Assembly: GCA_022264855.1 (NCBI GenBank)
Contig: JABYQU010000025.1
Coordinates: 62,001 to 126,000 of the forward strand
Length of the DNA stretch: 64,000 bases
DNA from: Lenzites betulinus
Lineage: Eukaryota; Basidiomycota; Agaricomycetes; Polyporales; Polyporaceae
Direction: 5' to 3'
Position numbers and translations under genes: made by a program. Positions 33,885 through 45,071 of the stretch are shown piece by piece. Numbering within the stretch: position 1 is the first letter of the stretch; the number at the start of each line of letters is the position of its first letter. The notes under the pieces were generated by a model. That model saw nothing but the letters and a program-made list of their open reading frames with translations. It did no database searches and was not told the origin of the DNA.

Positions 33885-34977
33885 CGCAGGAATCTCAGTT
33901 GGAGCGCAATCGGTGCACATGGACAGTGCGCCCCCAGGCCCGTACTACTGATGGCGCAGTACACTGTTGAGCAGAACCGCCTCGAGGCTATGAGCAGTGC
34001 ACAGGGAGGAGAAGCGGTGAGTAACAAGTCCAATGTCTCTGCGCTGAACTCATCGCATAGGTGTTGCGGTCACAGCAGCGAAGCCAACCCTAGCTGAGGA
34101 GGCCGTATTCATGGCAGGCAGTGGCTCGTTTCCGACCGAGCAAACCGTCTCAAAAACCGATACAAGAGATGGACACGGGATGAAAATCACAACACACTCA
34201 AAACACGATCAGTCAGCCAAGAGATGTTGTTGTTGAGTTCCTCGTTTTATGTCAAGATTTACCCCTTATCTCGACTTTTAGACCCATTTGGGCCTATCCG
34301 CAATAGTCTAGTGCCCGCCGGGACTCCGACTTGACATACCATGAATTCGCTCGCACCGAGGCCCTGTATGACATGTATAAAAGGCCGGGTGGAAAATATG
34401 CTTCACCAGCTCCTCGCAACTACTCGTTCTGCACAACAATGCCTTCCCTCCGTGCTATCATTGCTCTCGCTATCATGGCGCAGGCCATCGCTGCAGGTGC
34501 GGCCCCCGCCGCTGCCCCCGTTGTCCCCCGTTCGGACCACGGCGCACCTCCATGGAAGGTCTGAATAAAGACGCCTGGGGATGTCTCACTTACGACGGGC
34601 TCTAATCCGTATGATCGACATGCTTTCATTTTCGCACATGTCTCTGATTGAAATCTTCTTTAGGTTTACTCCGCGATTTTCGTTACCACTGGCAGATCAA
34701 ACCGACTCTGCTATACCACGATGGACACCGCTCAACTCAGTATTCGGGGTGCACGGAGGGGTGGGATTTGACGCGCGTTTCCGTCGCTATGTTATGGTTA
34801 TTTTGTAACTGGTATGAATAACTTGAACCTTTGAGAGTTTTGCATCCGATACCGGCGGAGGTCTACTACGCCAGCTTCTAACTTTAATTACCAGTAAACT
34901 AGTAGCAATGCTGATAGCAGCCGAGCATCCCGGTACAGCCCAGTACGCGGTTGACACATGCGAGATACTGGAAGCAT
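33885..34977 (+). repeat. Dispersed peptide-gene unit, copy C
   Basis: Plus-strand copy directly followed by copy B. It starts CGCAGGAATCTCAGTTGG, a 5' edge shared with copy D (CGCAGGACTTTCAGTTGG) and not with A or B. It carries the MDSAPPGPYY block interrupted by a stop, a GTGAGTAAC donor-like site, the linker, a TATA box (34376-34383), a damaged peptide ORF and the 3' flank, which runs to about 34977 where the p34 fragment of copy B begins. Confidence 0.75.
34439..34564 (+). pseudogene. Small secreted peptide gene, copy C (frameshifted)
   Basis: Starts with the same MPSLRAIIALAIMAQAIAAG signal peptide as copies A and B. Relative to them one base is missing near 34552 (between GCGCACCTCC and GGTCTGAA), so the frame ends after 41 residues at PPWKV and the two-cysteine tail is lost. 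Downstream sequence is also more diverged. The TATA-to-ATG distance is about 63 bp instead of 130, so part of the leader is deleted. Confidence 0.6.
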
Positions 34978-34984
34978 GAGCGAG

Positions 34985-35038
34985 GCTCGCAGAGGGTGAT
35001 ATGACCAGAATTCTGTGGCAGGCGGCGGTGTCCGACAT
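34985..35038 (-). pseudogene. Truncated first exon of the p34-like gene
   Basis: On the minus strand this begins MSDTAAC and continues ILVISPSAS as in the intact gene at 25394. One extra codon-scale insertion changes CR to CHR. The match ends at CTCTGCGAGCC followed by CGCTCA, after which sequence belongs to the tail of unit C. No other p34 exon is nearby, so it cannot encode the protein. Confidence 0.75.
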
Positions 35039-35730
35039 GGTGGTGGGCCTAGTTCAAGGAGTTGTTGAGGTGGTGGACGGCGACAAGCTGGCAATATTGC
35101 TCGGCAAGTCGTACTGAGGGTGTAGCCGTGCAACAGTACTTCGGTGTTCGGTCTAAGCTGTGCACTTGCCGCTATTAACATAATTAAGCTACCATGTGAA
35201 GGTAGGCGCCCATTACATAGATTAGCCATAGTCGCTTCATCAATGCATCAACGTTCGTGTTAACCCTCAACGTCAACTCGTTGACGCGCGAAACGGATGG
35301 GGACGAGCCTACCACCTCGCAGGCAAATGGACAGTGCGCCCCCGGGCCCGTACGACCCGCAGTACGCTGTTAAGCTCAACCGCCTCACTGGCAAGGCTAT
35401 TGTGCGCCCCGACAGGGAGGACAAAATGGCAGTGAGTAACAGCCCCGATGTCTCTGCGCTGAACTCATCGCATACTTATTGGTGAGGCCGTACTCATGGC
35501 AGGCAGTGGCTCGTTGCCGACCGAGGAAAACCGTTTTAAAACCGAAACATGAGGTGAACACTGAATGAAAATCGTTTGCAACTCACTCAAAACCCAACAA
35601 GTCGGCCAAACATCTGCCTCTTGTCTCGACTTTTAGACCCATTTGAAGCTATCCGCAATGGTCTAATGCCCGCCGTGACTCTGGCTTGACATGCCATGAA
35701 ACCACCCCCACGGACGCCTTGGAAGACAGA

Positions 35731-35738
35731 TATAAAAG
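35731..35738 (+). promoter_or_regulatory. TATA box of peptide gene B
   Basis: TATAAAAG within GACAGATATAAAAGGCC, 133 bp before the peptide start; conserved with copy A. Confidence 0.6.
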
Positions 35739-35863
35739 GCCAGGTGGGCAACATGCTTGGCCACACCCACCAGCTCGTCGACACCCAGAATACCACCTGT
35801 ACTCAACAGCACCTCTGGTACTCGAGGCACTCCCCCTCATATACTTACTTGTTCAACACACCA

Positions 35864-36043
35864 ATGCCTTCCCTCCGTGCTATCATTGCTCTCGCTATCG
35901 TGGCGCAGGCCATCGCTGCAGGTGCGGCCCCCGCCGTTGCCCCCCCTGCCTCCGACTTGGAGCCGACGGCACCCACCTTGGACGGTCTGAAGGAAGACTG
36001 GGTTTGCCCCGGGCCTGTGCCACCTGAGACGTGCCTCGCATAG
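35864..36043 (+). CDS. Small secreted two-cysteine peptide, copy B
   Basis: 59-residue single-exon ORF, identical to copy A except Val for Met in the signal peptide (AIVAQ for AIMAQ), a single base change in 180. It has the same predicted signal peptide, the acidic middle, and two cysteines near the C terminus. The upstream TATA box and the downstream flank are also shared. Copy A is embedded upstream of an intact p34 gene, while here only a p34 fragment remains, so B is probably the derived copy. Role unknown; a secreted effector, signal or biosynthetic precursor are all possible and none is shown. Confidence 0.6.
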   Translation: MPSLRAIIALAIVAQAIAAGAAPAVAPPASDLEPTAPTLDGLKEDWVCPGPVPPETCLA

Positions 36044-36327
36044 GGGGCCTAATCTGTATGGTCAACGTGCTTTCGTTTTCGCACATGTCTCTGAAAAACA
36101 TCTTTAGGTTCACTCCGCGCGGTTTTTGTTGCGCTTGGCAGATCAAGCCGACTCTGCTATACCACGACGGAAACCGTCCAACTCAGTATTCGCGGTGCAC
36201 GAAGGGATGGAATTTGACACGCGTTTCCGTCTCTATGTAATGGATATTATTGTGACTGTATGAACAACTTGAACCTTTGAGACGATTGCATCCGAGTCCG
36301 ATACAGCCGGATGTCTACGCCAGCCTC

Positions 36328-37917
36328 GGGCTAACGAGAATAGAACTTGACTCGTAGTAGTCCGTACGGCTCTGAGGCTGTCGGCTTCGACGGCGGCCTG
36401 TTCCTCAGTCACCGCACCGACTCCGGCTTTCCTCTGTACAGTATATTGTCAATCTTGTAGCCCGGACTGATTGGGCTTACCCCGGGACAAGTTCGCAGTC
36501 AGAATACTAAGTATCTATCAGGACCCTCCACCCATCGACATCCCATCACAAACTGCGAAGAATAATGCGAACGTCCAAGATGGCCGTCATGCGGAGTCCC
36601 ACTAGCATAAACATCCTTCCCCGCCACGCCAGCCTCCAAACCGTCGTTCATCGTTCGTACACACCTCTCCACGAGACACGTCCCCATGCCCGAGCCAGTG
36701 GCAGCACCAACCTACCCAACCCGTACCCAGCGTGTGGCACGCCCCAACCAACCACCCGGCAAGCACAACTTGAACATGCCCGCGCCGGCATCTCCCCGCG
36801 TCCGCGTCCCACCGTCCACATCGGGACGTCCCAGCCCACCCACCAAAGCAAGCACGCGCACACCTCCACGCGCGCCACGACTCGGATTCCACAATTGATC
36901 ATACTCGATACTCGATACTACTTATCGCCTACGTATCCGCCGCACGCCTCCTGCATCCGGCATGCCGCCGCACCAGCGTCGGGTGCTGTCCTTCAGCCGC
37001 ATTACTCGTTACAGTAAGTACGTTCGGCGCACGCGCGCGCGTGTGCGCGTCGATCGTGTAGCCTGGGACCCCTTAAGTGGGCAAGTTACGCGAGATGAAG
37101 CGCGTGCACGCGTGGACGTTAATGAAGAGCCCCCGCGCGCGCCGCTTTCGGACGTCGAGGACGCGGCCGCGGCGCGAATCTCGCGTCGACAGATCTGCAG
37201 CGCGAACGGCTCGTGCATTATGCATCATGTCCGGATTCGCTGCCCAGATTCATGATCAGGAGGGTCGCGCGCGCAGCAGCCTGACGATCATGAAAGCTTA
37301 GAGGCTTTAGAGCACGGCCGCGACGTCGACGATGCGGGGTCTAGGCCTGGGCGCGGCTGTACATCCGTCCGCGTACGCGTGAATACATTTCATTGGGAGC
37401 GCAGCGGGGCGCTAGCTAGCAAACAGTCGACGTCGTAGCAGGTCTGCGCACGCGGATCATGCTGCACGTACTTCCGGGGCGCGCGACGCAAGAAGGCCGG
37501 GACAAGTACATCGTATCGTATTCGTTCGAGACCGAGAGACACAGGACGGGCACACAGAAGCACGGGCGGGCGGGGCAAGAGTGAAGGAGGTTAAGGATAC
37601 GGAAACATGGAGCGGACGGGGCGATTGAGGGGGGCGCGAGGTAAAACGTAGGGGAGGGCGGGGCGACCCGGCTTCGTCACGAGAGTGGGGGGCAGTCTGG
37701 GGAGAGGTATGTACAAGAAGGGGGCTCGGGCACAATCGGGAAGAAGGGAACACCAGCATCGGCCATGCACATCGAAATTCGTCATCACCAGGCGCAAGGC
37801 AGTACCAAACAAGCCACTATGAGAGACACCACGAGCAAGCCTTTGTCCATCCAGGCAGGGTCCGTGTGTCTTCCTGCCCGGCAACCAGATACCTGCAGAA
37901 CGCAGCGCGTCCTCCTA
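36328..37917. other. Intergenic, 1.6 kb
   Basis: Contains a weak small ORF (36686-36898, listed separately) and the 3' flank of the MADS-box gene. Around 37020-37060 the sequence is a GCGCACGCGCG-type alternating purine-pyrimidine stretch. Nothing else is supported. Confidence 0.45.
36686..36898 (+). CDS. Possible 70-residue proline-rich basic protein
   Basis: ORF MPEPVAAPTYPTRTQRVARP.. rich in Pro, Arg and Ala, with no membrane segment and no known motif. It starts in an acceptable context (GTCCCCATGC), and the composition is less skewed than chance ORFs nearby, but a competing minus-strand ORF spans the same interval. Hypothetical only. Confidence 0.2.
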   Translation: MPEPVAAPTYPTRTQRVARPNQPPGKHNLNMPAPASPRVRVPPSTSGRPSPPTKASTRTPPRAPRLGFHN

Positions 37918-39157
37918 TCACCGCCTTGCGTATTGGTTGCCGTGCTGTACGGGCGGCGGTCCCCAAGGACCGCCTGCCATACCTGGCTGAGGCGCGCCCG
38001 GCTGGCCGCCCTCGTGTCCGAATCCGGGGTACTGCTGTGGTGGCGGCGCGCCCGGATATCCGCCGTGCTGTTGGTGCGGTGGCGGCGCGTACATGTTAGG
38101 GTCACCGCCCTGGCCCGGGGGCGGCGGGTAGCCCGCGCCCGGCTGCGCGTACTGCGGACTTGTCGGCGTCGCCTGGCCCTGGCGCGGCGAGTGCTCGAGG
38201 GGCATGGGTGCCGGCACGCCGGGGATGGAGATCGGCGGTGCGCCAGGGGGGATGTTCCCCGGACGCGCGTGCGGCGACGTGTTTGGCGCGGCCTGGTTCG
38301 ACGCGCCTGCACCGGACCCGTTGTTGTTGTTCGCGCCGCGGGGGGCACCCGAGGCGCCCGCGGATGACGCGCGACGGCGCTTCCTGGGGCGGTCGGTCGC
38401 GTCGCCCGCAGGCGGCGGTGCGTCCTCGGCCTCCTCGTGCGCCTCATCCTCCTTGTTCCCCGCGCCGGAGCCAATTGAGAGGCCGCCGGGGACGTTGGGC
38501 GGATGGTGCATGGGCATGGTCGTGCGGTTGATTGGTGCGCCGACAGGCATGGAGGAGGGGAGCTGGCCGTGGGGCGCGTTGAGACATGCCTGGATGAGGT
38601 TCTTGCCCTCGGGCTGGGTGACGAGAGGCTGGAGCTTGGCCGTGGTAAAGGTGTAGACGAGCCCGGTCTCGGACACGACGAGGAGGAGGACCTGCGTGCC
38701 GGTGAGGGTGGAGAGCTCGTACGCCTGGCGCGCGCGCGGCGGTGAGGACGGGGACGGTGAGCGCGAGAGGAGAGAGACGGACCTTTTTCATGATGCCCGC
38801 CTTTCGTTTTGAGAAGGTGATGTGACGTCTGGACTTGTCCTGGATGAATTCAATCTTGATCTTTCTCCGGCCAGCCTTCTTGTCGGATTTGGGCTTGTCA
38901 TCGTCGTCGTCGTCGTCCTGGCCAGAGTCGCCGGCGTCGGGGTCGTGGACGAAGCCGTCGTCGGGGGCGGCGGTGGGGTCGGCGAGGTCGTGGCGGGCGC
39001 GCTTGGACATGGTGGGGCTGGTCGCGTCGGGGGCGTGGGGCATGGGCTGGGGGAGGCCCTGGGCGTCGAGCGGGAAGGGGGCGGGGGGATAGGGCGGGGG
39101 CAGCTGCTGGTTCGGGAGGGCTTGCGGATTTGGATGCTGGGCCCTGCGAAAGGCCAT
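37918..39157 (-). CDS. MCM1: MADS-box transcription factor, SRF/Mcm1 type
   Basis: Two exons, 39157-38783 and 38724-37918, give 393 residues. The MADS domain reads GRRKIKIEFIQDKSRRHITF, SKRKAGIMKKAYELSTLTGT, QVLLLVVSETGLVYTFTT, which is the SRF/Mcm1 class rather than the MEF2/Rlm1 class. It is preceded by a Pro-rich N terminus and an aspartate run, and followed by KLQPLVTQPEGKNLIQACLN and a long Pro/Gly/Gln-rich tail that probably activates transcription. The intron falls inside the MADS domain. Mcm1 homologues bind CC(A/T)6GG-like sites and control mating, cell cycle and growth genes with partner factors. A TATATA on the minus strand (39283-39288) lies about 125 bp upstream. Confidence 0.93.
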
Positions 39158-39288
39158 GAGCTGGTTAAGAGACGGCGGCGGAGGACGAGTGGGAGGACGA
39201 GCACCCCCAATTCGGACGCGTACCAGAAATGGAGAGGAGCTCTGAGAGGGAAATAAGATTCCCATTTTCGCTCACCCTCCCATATATA

Positions 39289-42200
39289 CCCATCAAACAA
39301 ACAACGCCATCCCCCGCCCGGCACGCCCCGGCATTCCCACGCCACGCCCGCTATCTTATCACCCGCTCCGAGAATGTCAGGGCGAGTGCTCGTCCTGGCC
39401 GCCTTCTTCGCTGTCACCCCCTCCCGCCTTCGCTGTCCCACGCACGGCCCTCGTCGCCTGCTCGTGACTCTCGCAGCAAGGCACCCCGCCCAGATCGAGC
39501 ACCCACCCCCCCATATCGGGCGCCCTCCCTTTCCGAGCTAGCCGAAGATCGACCTCGTTGCCGCTCGATTCGGCAGCCGCCCAGATCCTTCCGGGCGCGT
39601 CGCTCCGCCTCCCCTCCGGCCTCGCTCTCCATTTCCGTCGCTCAGCGCGCACCGCTGCCTCGCTGCCCGCGCTGCTGCCCGCGCTTCTCCCTCGCGCGCG
39701 ACGTGGCGAGCTGGCGCGCGCGGCTGCGGCGGAGCGCGGGGCCTGGCTCTGCAGGGCTCTGCGCGCGGTCTGGGCGAGCTTAGACATCAGCCATCAAATG
39801 GTGCTATACTTGGCCCCGGTAGCCATACGCAACATGTTCCGATTGCGGCAACTTTCTTTCCATGTTCGGCCGCCTGCTTACGCGCCATTTTGCTTCCGAG
39901 CTTCGTCCTGCGCCACCGTCTGTGCTCGATCTGCGTGTGCACTGAGTCGACCTCTCCGCGCCGACTCCCTCTGTGCGGTCGGGGCAGACCGGGTGCGGGC
40001 ACTTGTGCTGGTGCGATGCCGAGGATGCCCCGCCTGCGCACAGCCAGCCCGCGCACGCAAGTCTGACATATCGTATTTCCATCGGTCGAGCGCTGCATCG
40101 GTCAGACGGGCTCGACATACGTGATTGGTCTGACACGGGCTGCATCGCTCGCGGTCGGAGTGCCAACCGCTGGCGTCCTGGCCCCGCCCAGCATACATCG
40201 ACCCCGCGCACGCTAGGCCCTGGAAGGGACGCAGGATGTCGAGGGGCCGGTCTCATCTCGCCAGGACAGTCCGCCGGGAAGACTGTATATGCCGGGATCG
40301 CGCCCGGCCGTGGCGTCATACGCCCGATAGCCATCCTCCTGCCTCCTCCGCGTGCCCGGACTCCGCTCGCCCGACTTTGTCTGCGCGCGCGCCCTTGTGC
40401 TAGCGGAGATGCCTTTTGCGAACAGCCTACCAAACGCCTCCTCGGCTATCGGGCAGCCCACGGCGAATACAAGGGCAGGACGTGCCATATCCGTCGGCGT
40501 ACTCAATCGGCCGCCGCGCGTGCATGCCTCCTTCGATTTAGGTTTTCACCTTCCCGCTCGGCCACCCCGTCTCACGTATAATAAAGAGGTCGCCACGATG
40601 CATCGCCCTCGCCCCGCCCATCCGCGCCCCAGGTATACGCCCGTTCGACACGCGCACCGGTCAGTCCCCGTTTACGGCGGCCTTGTACTTATCGACATTG
40701 TTCTGCAGCAATCCACCCGCGCCCGCGCCGGCCCGCGTTGTTTTTGCGACTCAGCCTCAGCACCGTGCACCCTCGCTCGGAGTCCATGCATCCCGAGCTG
40801 ACACCTTCCTGTTCGCAGGCCCGCTTCTATCCCCCCTAGCGCAGTCGGTGGCGCTCCTGCAGGCCTGCACGACGCGTCGGCCATGGCGTCATAGTGGTCC
40901 ATGGACTCATTCCGAGCCCGCATCATGCTGCAGCACGAGCAGCATTCGGGCTCGAACGTTCGCTGCCGCCCACCCCTAACTGGCTCTCCCACCGGTTCCC
41001 CGCCCGGATCCTGCCTGCCAACCTCGGCAGCCGATACGATACGACGCCCCCCAAGCGCGAGCCTCCGGGAACCATTCCCCCACCCAAGCACGCGCGCACG
41101 CATGCATGTACGGTAAGTATACGCCCCAACGCCCGCTCTCCCGCCGCCGCCGCCACGTCCCGCTCACCAGGGTCGCCGCGGATCGCGTGCCGCCCGCCCC
41201 TCCGGCTTCTCGGAGAGAACGCGCGGTGTGCATGCATGCATTGACTGGCCCCCGCTGGGCTTGGGTGCGCGACGCTCCCGGGCACCGTGCACGATCGGGT
41301 GTCCGCTCCCTCGCGACACGCTCGCCCTCGCGCGCCTTAGCCGCGGGACCTCGGGCACGCCGCCGCCGCCCCGCGCCATCGTCCCGCGTCGCGGAAGAGA
41401 CGAGAGACGAGAGGGGGGGCGAATTTCGAGGGCGAGCACAAGCGCAAGCGACGATACGGACATCTCGCCATCTCGCCGCCGCGCGCAGCCCGGGCTTCTC
41501 GACGCGCAGAGGCTCCGCCGCGCCGGTGCCGAGGAACCCACAGTGCGCCCTGCTCAATTGTTGCCCAGCGTGCGCGTGCGCGTGGGTGCCAGGGTGGCCG
41601 CGCCCCCCCTCCCCGTGCTCCCCTCCTCCTAGGCCTTCCCCTTGCACAGGCGCGATCTGGATCCAGCCTGTGTGCCGTTACGACTTACTTATTGTGCCCC
41701 GCTTCGGGCGGAGGGCCCGCGCTAGCCGCCCGCCATCGATGGGGCGCACGGGCGCATATGGCACCCGCGCTATTCCAGGCCGTGTGCACTGGCGACTGTG
41801 GGATCGGGGAGGGGTGGGGTGGGTGCGCGCGCGCGCAGTGTCAGCTGCCTGCCCGCGAGTGCCTGTGCCCGCCCGCGCAGCGCGCTGGGGAACGTTCGGA
41901 CGTCTGGACGTCTGGATGTTGAACGTTTGAACATTGACCGCGATGCTGCTGCGCGTCCCCCGTTCGAGTCGCACTTCGCACGCCGTGGGCACCCTGAAGG
42001 CCTGACCCTCGGCGCGCTAGCGCGTCGACGTGCGTATCCCCCGTCCCCTTGGCGACCGCGCCCTCCATGCGGTCGTCCGCAATAAGCCCTCGGCCGGATC
42101 GCGTCCTGCTGCGTTACCGTTCAATTGCGCCGGACAGGCGGCGCACGCGAAGGCGAACGCGGAGGCATCATTCAATGTAGCTGCTGAACGCATTACGCAT

Positions 42201-45071
42201 TACGCAGTACGCACCGGTAACCATATGCATACGGAGCCAGGACAGGACATTGAGGTACAGGGCGGGGGCGGCGGGGCACGCCCGGCGCGATCTGATCCTG
42301 ATCAGTCGGAGGGAGGGTCGTGCGTCCAGATGCGGGGCTTTTTCATTGATGATGGAATCGGCTCTGCGTGATGTTCTAGCAGCGTTAGCCTGGCGCGGCC
42401 TTGGCATCTCCGGGGGCGGGGAGTCGTGGTCGTTCCGCGGGACTTCGTCGAATCGAACAGAAGACGGGTGCGCGCAATACATTATACATGCCGTGGGGAG
42501 GTAGGTCGGCGGACCGCGCGCCGGTGCCGTACGCTGCAATGGCAGCAATACACTCTATTGTCCGACTCTATCATGGTTACCAATGCACGCACGCCAGAAT
42601 ATCGAATACGCACCTCGTTGCTGCAGTGGCGTCGAAGAAGATCATGCGCATGCGTCGCAGCGCGTCGAGCAGCACATCCGTCCATCTTCCTGTCAGCGCC
42701 GGCTCCGGAACATCCTCCTGGCCAACATTGACCCTCCAGAACGCCCGTGCACCTACCCTCGAGCTCCGAGTTCCAGCTGAACATTCCCTTCGAAGGACTG
42801 TTCCTCGACACGCACGAGGCGCAAGCGATGCAACGGCGACGACGGCATCCTCGCAGACGGCGAACAGGGACGCGCTGCCACCCCGCTGGCAGCAGCTTGT
42901 CTGACCGCTTGCGCAATTGCCGTTCCTGGCGCAGAAGCACCGTGCGCGGGGCTAGGGCGACCCGCGCGCAGCTGCAGCCTGCCGCACTCCAGAGCCCGGC
43001 GCCAGCGGCAGGTGCTAGTGGTGCGCTGGTTGCCGTTTGTGATAGTGTTGTGCCACCGTATGTTGCGCGTATTGGGGTGCGGTGTGACACCTGCCAGTGG
43101 GTGGTGTAGACGCGATGCGTGCGCGATCTATTTAGGGTGTCAGTTGAAGACGGGGGTCTGCTGCAGTTGTTGTAGTTGTGTCTTCCGTGTCTGTGTGTGG
43201 ATGGCTGTATGTTGACATAACGCAGAAATCGGACACAACCACCCCACACGAGGCGAGGCGTAGGCAAAAGCTAGTGCCATACCACCCATCCTTTCCGTTC
43301 CAAGACTAGCTTCAGGGATCCAAAGACACACCACCCACCCCCGCGCGCACGCCGAATCGCAAGGGCGCCCGGAATGACTCAAGCACTCAACACGGCCGCC
43401 CCCGCGCCCTCGAACCTTCCTGCCCATATATGGGCGGCTCGACGCCATTTGCGGAACGCGCGCGAAGGCGTGCACGCCGTGCCGGGCGTTGTGTACACAC
43501 CCTCAATCGGTACTAGCCCGCGTCCGCGTGTGTCCGCGTCCGCGGCCGCGTGCGCTACGCGAGATCGATCCGCTGCTGCCCCTTGGTACCGTGCCCCCAC
43601 CGCCTCGCCTCGCCTCCCCCGGGGCTCTGGAACTGCCAGTGGGGCGCTGGGACGCTGGGACTCCGCATAGTACGTATACGGTACGTGTGCGAAGCGCGAG
43701 CGACGCGGACTGCCCGAACGGGCGTGCTCGCGCGCCATGCTGGGACGCTGGGACGCGTGGAAGACGCGCCGGCAGCTCGTCCGCGCGCCGTTCTGGGGCT
43801 CGGGTCATGCTTCTCCTGTCCCAGGGAGGCAACCGCGCGACCGGGCTCGCGCGCGCGTTTCCAAGAACGGAGCAGCGCTGCCACTGGGCCGTGGCCCTTG
43901 GAAGCTGGAGCTGCAGGGCAGGCCCAGAGGCCCAGAGCGGGCGAGCGCGGACGGCTGTATTTGGGTGCCGCTTCCGCCGGGGCACGAGCGGGGGGCGTGG
44001 CCACGAAGCGTGTCCTAAACCGGGGGAGATCGCGCAGCGCGGACCGCCGGTGTGGGCTTCGAAGCGCGTGCACGCAATTCAGACAGCATTAATAGAAGTG
44101 GGAGGGGCCGGGAGTGAGGTATAGGTGTAGGTATAGGGTGAGGGGGCTACAGGATGGGCTTGTACACGGGCCGGGCCGTATGAAGGAGAGGACAGGGCAG
44201 ACACTGCGGGAGGAAAGGAAGGGAAGGGGAGGGAGAATAAGTTGTCGTTAGATATTGCATACAATGGAGAGAGAAACTCTACGGGGAGGAAGCGTCCCAG
44301 GCGCCGCGCGCATCGAACAGCCGAATCCAGCGTGACCGCGCCGACAGCCATCGCGAAGCCTTCCCGCCCAGATCGCCCTCTCGATAACCCTGCGGCCAGG
44401 AAGGGAGGGGCTCCAGCGGCGGAGACAGCGCGGGGGAACAGTGGGGGGTGGCGGCGGGCCTGGGAACCGGCGTGCGCGCGGGGGCCAATCGTGCTCGCGT
44501 CCTGCGCGCACAGCAGCCAGCGGCGTACGAGCTGTGCACGCTTCTGTGCCAGTGGAGGTCCTTCCGGGGCCAGATGCGTCTCATCTTGGGTGCGTGGCTG
44601 GCACGCAGCACGCACGCTCAGGATCGTCGCCCCGCGCGGCTCGGTCGGACGGTGGCTGGGGCTACGAGGCACCTTGTGGGTGGGCAATCATGCCTCGCTC
44701 TGGCGGATGCGAGCGCGGCATGGCGGGTATGGGGTATGATTTGAGACTGGGAAGCCGCGTGGGTGGCGATGAAGGGACGGTGGGAGGCGTGATGCGGCGG
44801 CCATAAACGTCGTGTCGCGACTTGCATTTCCACCCTGCAGGAATGACACGGCAAAGGGTCCGCGCGTGGTGGACGAAAGCGGCTCCCCGAGCCTGGCCGA
44901 CACGGTATACGACGGCATTATTAGCCTTACGCGAGCGGGACCGCCGCAGCGATCCGCGCCGCCGGATATGGTAGGGTGCTGTGGATGTATGGCGGATGGC
45001 CCAGGCTGGGCCCGAGAAGTGCCCAGCAAGCAGCACTCTGCGCCTGTTTTTGTCCGCGCGCAAGCTCAAGC
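39289..45071. other. 5.8 kb GC-rich region without a supported gene
   Basis: Both strands carry many long ORFs (up to 274 codons), but they overlap one another, are dominated by Arg, Ala, Pro and Gly, and match nothing I recognise, as expected of chance ORFs at very high GC. No set of exons with consistent phase was found. Internal short repeats include GCTGGGACG tandems near 43645 and 43738 and an 8-bp-periodic GACGTCTG run at about 41898-41920. The left part could be regulatory sequence of the MADS-box gene. Confidence 0.4.

Larger units (their letters stand above)
34978..36327 (+). repeat. Dispersed peptide-gene unit, copy B
   Basis: Plus-strand equivalent of copy A. From left: truncated p34 exon 1 in antisense (about 34985-35038), its upstream region, the MDSAPPGPYDPQYAVKLNRL block (35327 on), a GTGAGTAACAG donor-like site, linker, TATA box, intact peptide ORF and 3' flank to CTACGCCAGCCTC near 36327. 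Similarity to A is high except for small indels in the part nearest p34. Confidence 0.78.

Noticed and set aside
24030..36327. Peptide units as a classical DNA transposon or LTR element
   Set aside because: No transposase or polymerase motif, no terminal inverted or long terminal repeats seen by eye, and copy edges differ (A and B extend into p34; C and D share another 5' edge).
41106..41930. 274-codon ORF in the GC-rich region as a gene
   Set aside because: Composition is Arg/Ala/Pro driven, long ORFs cover the same bases on both strands, and there is no splice structure or homology.
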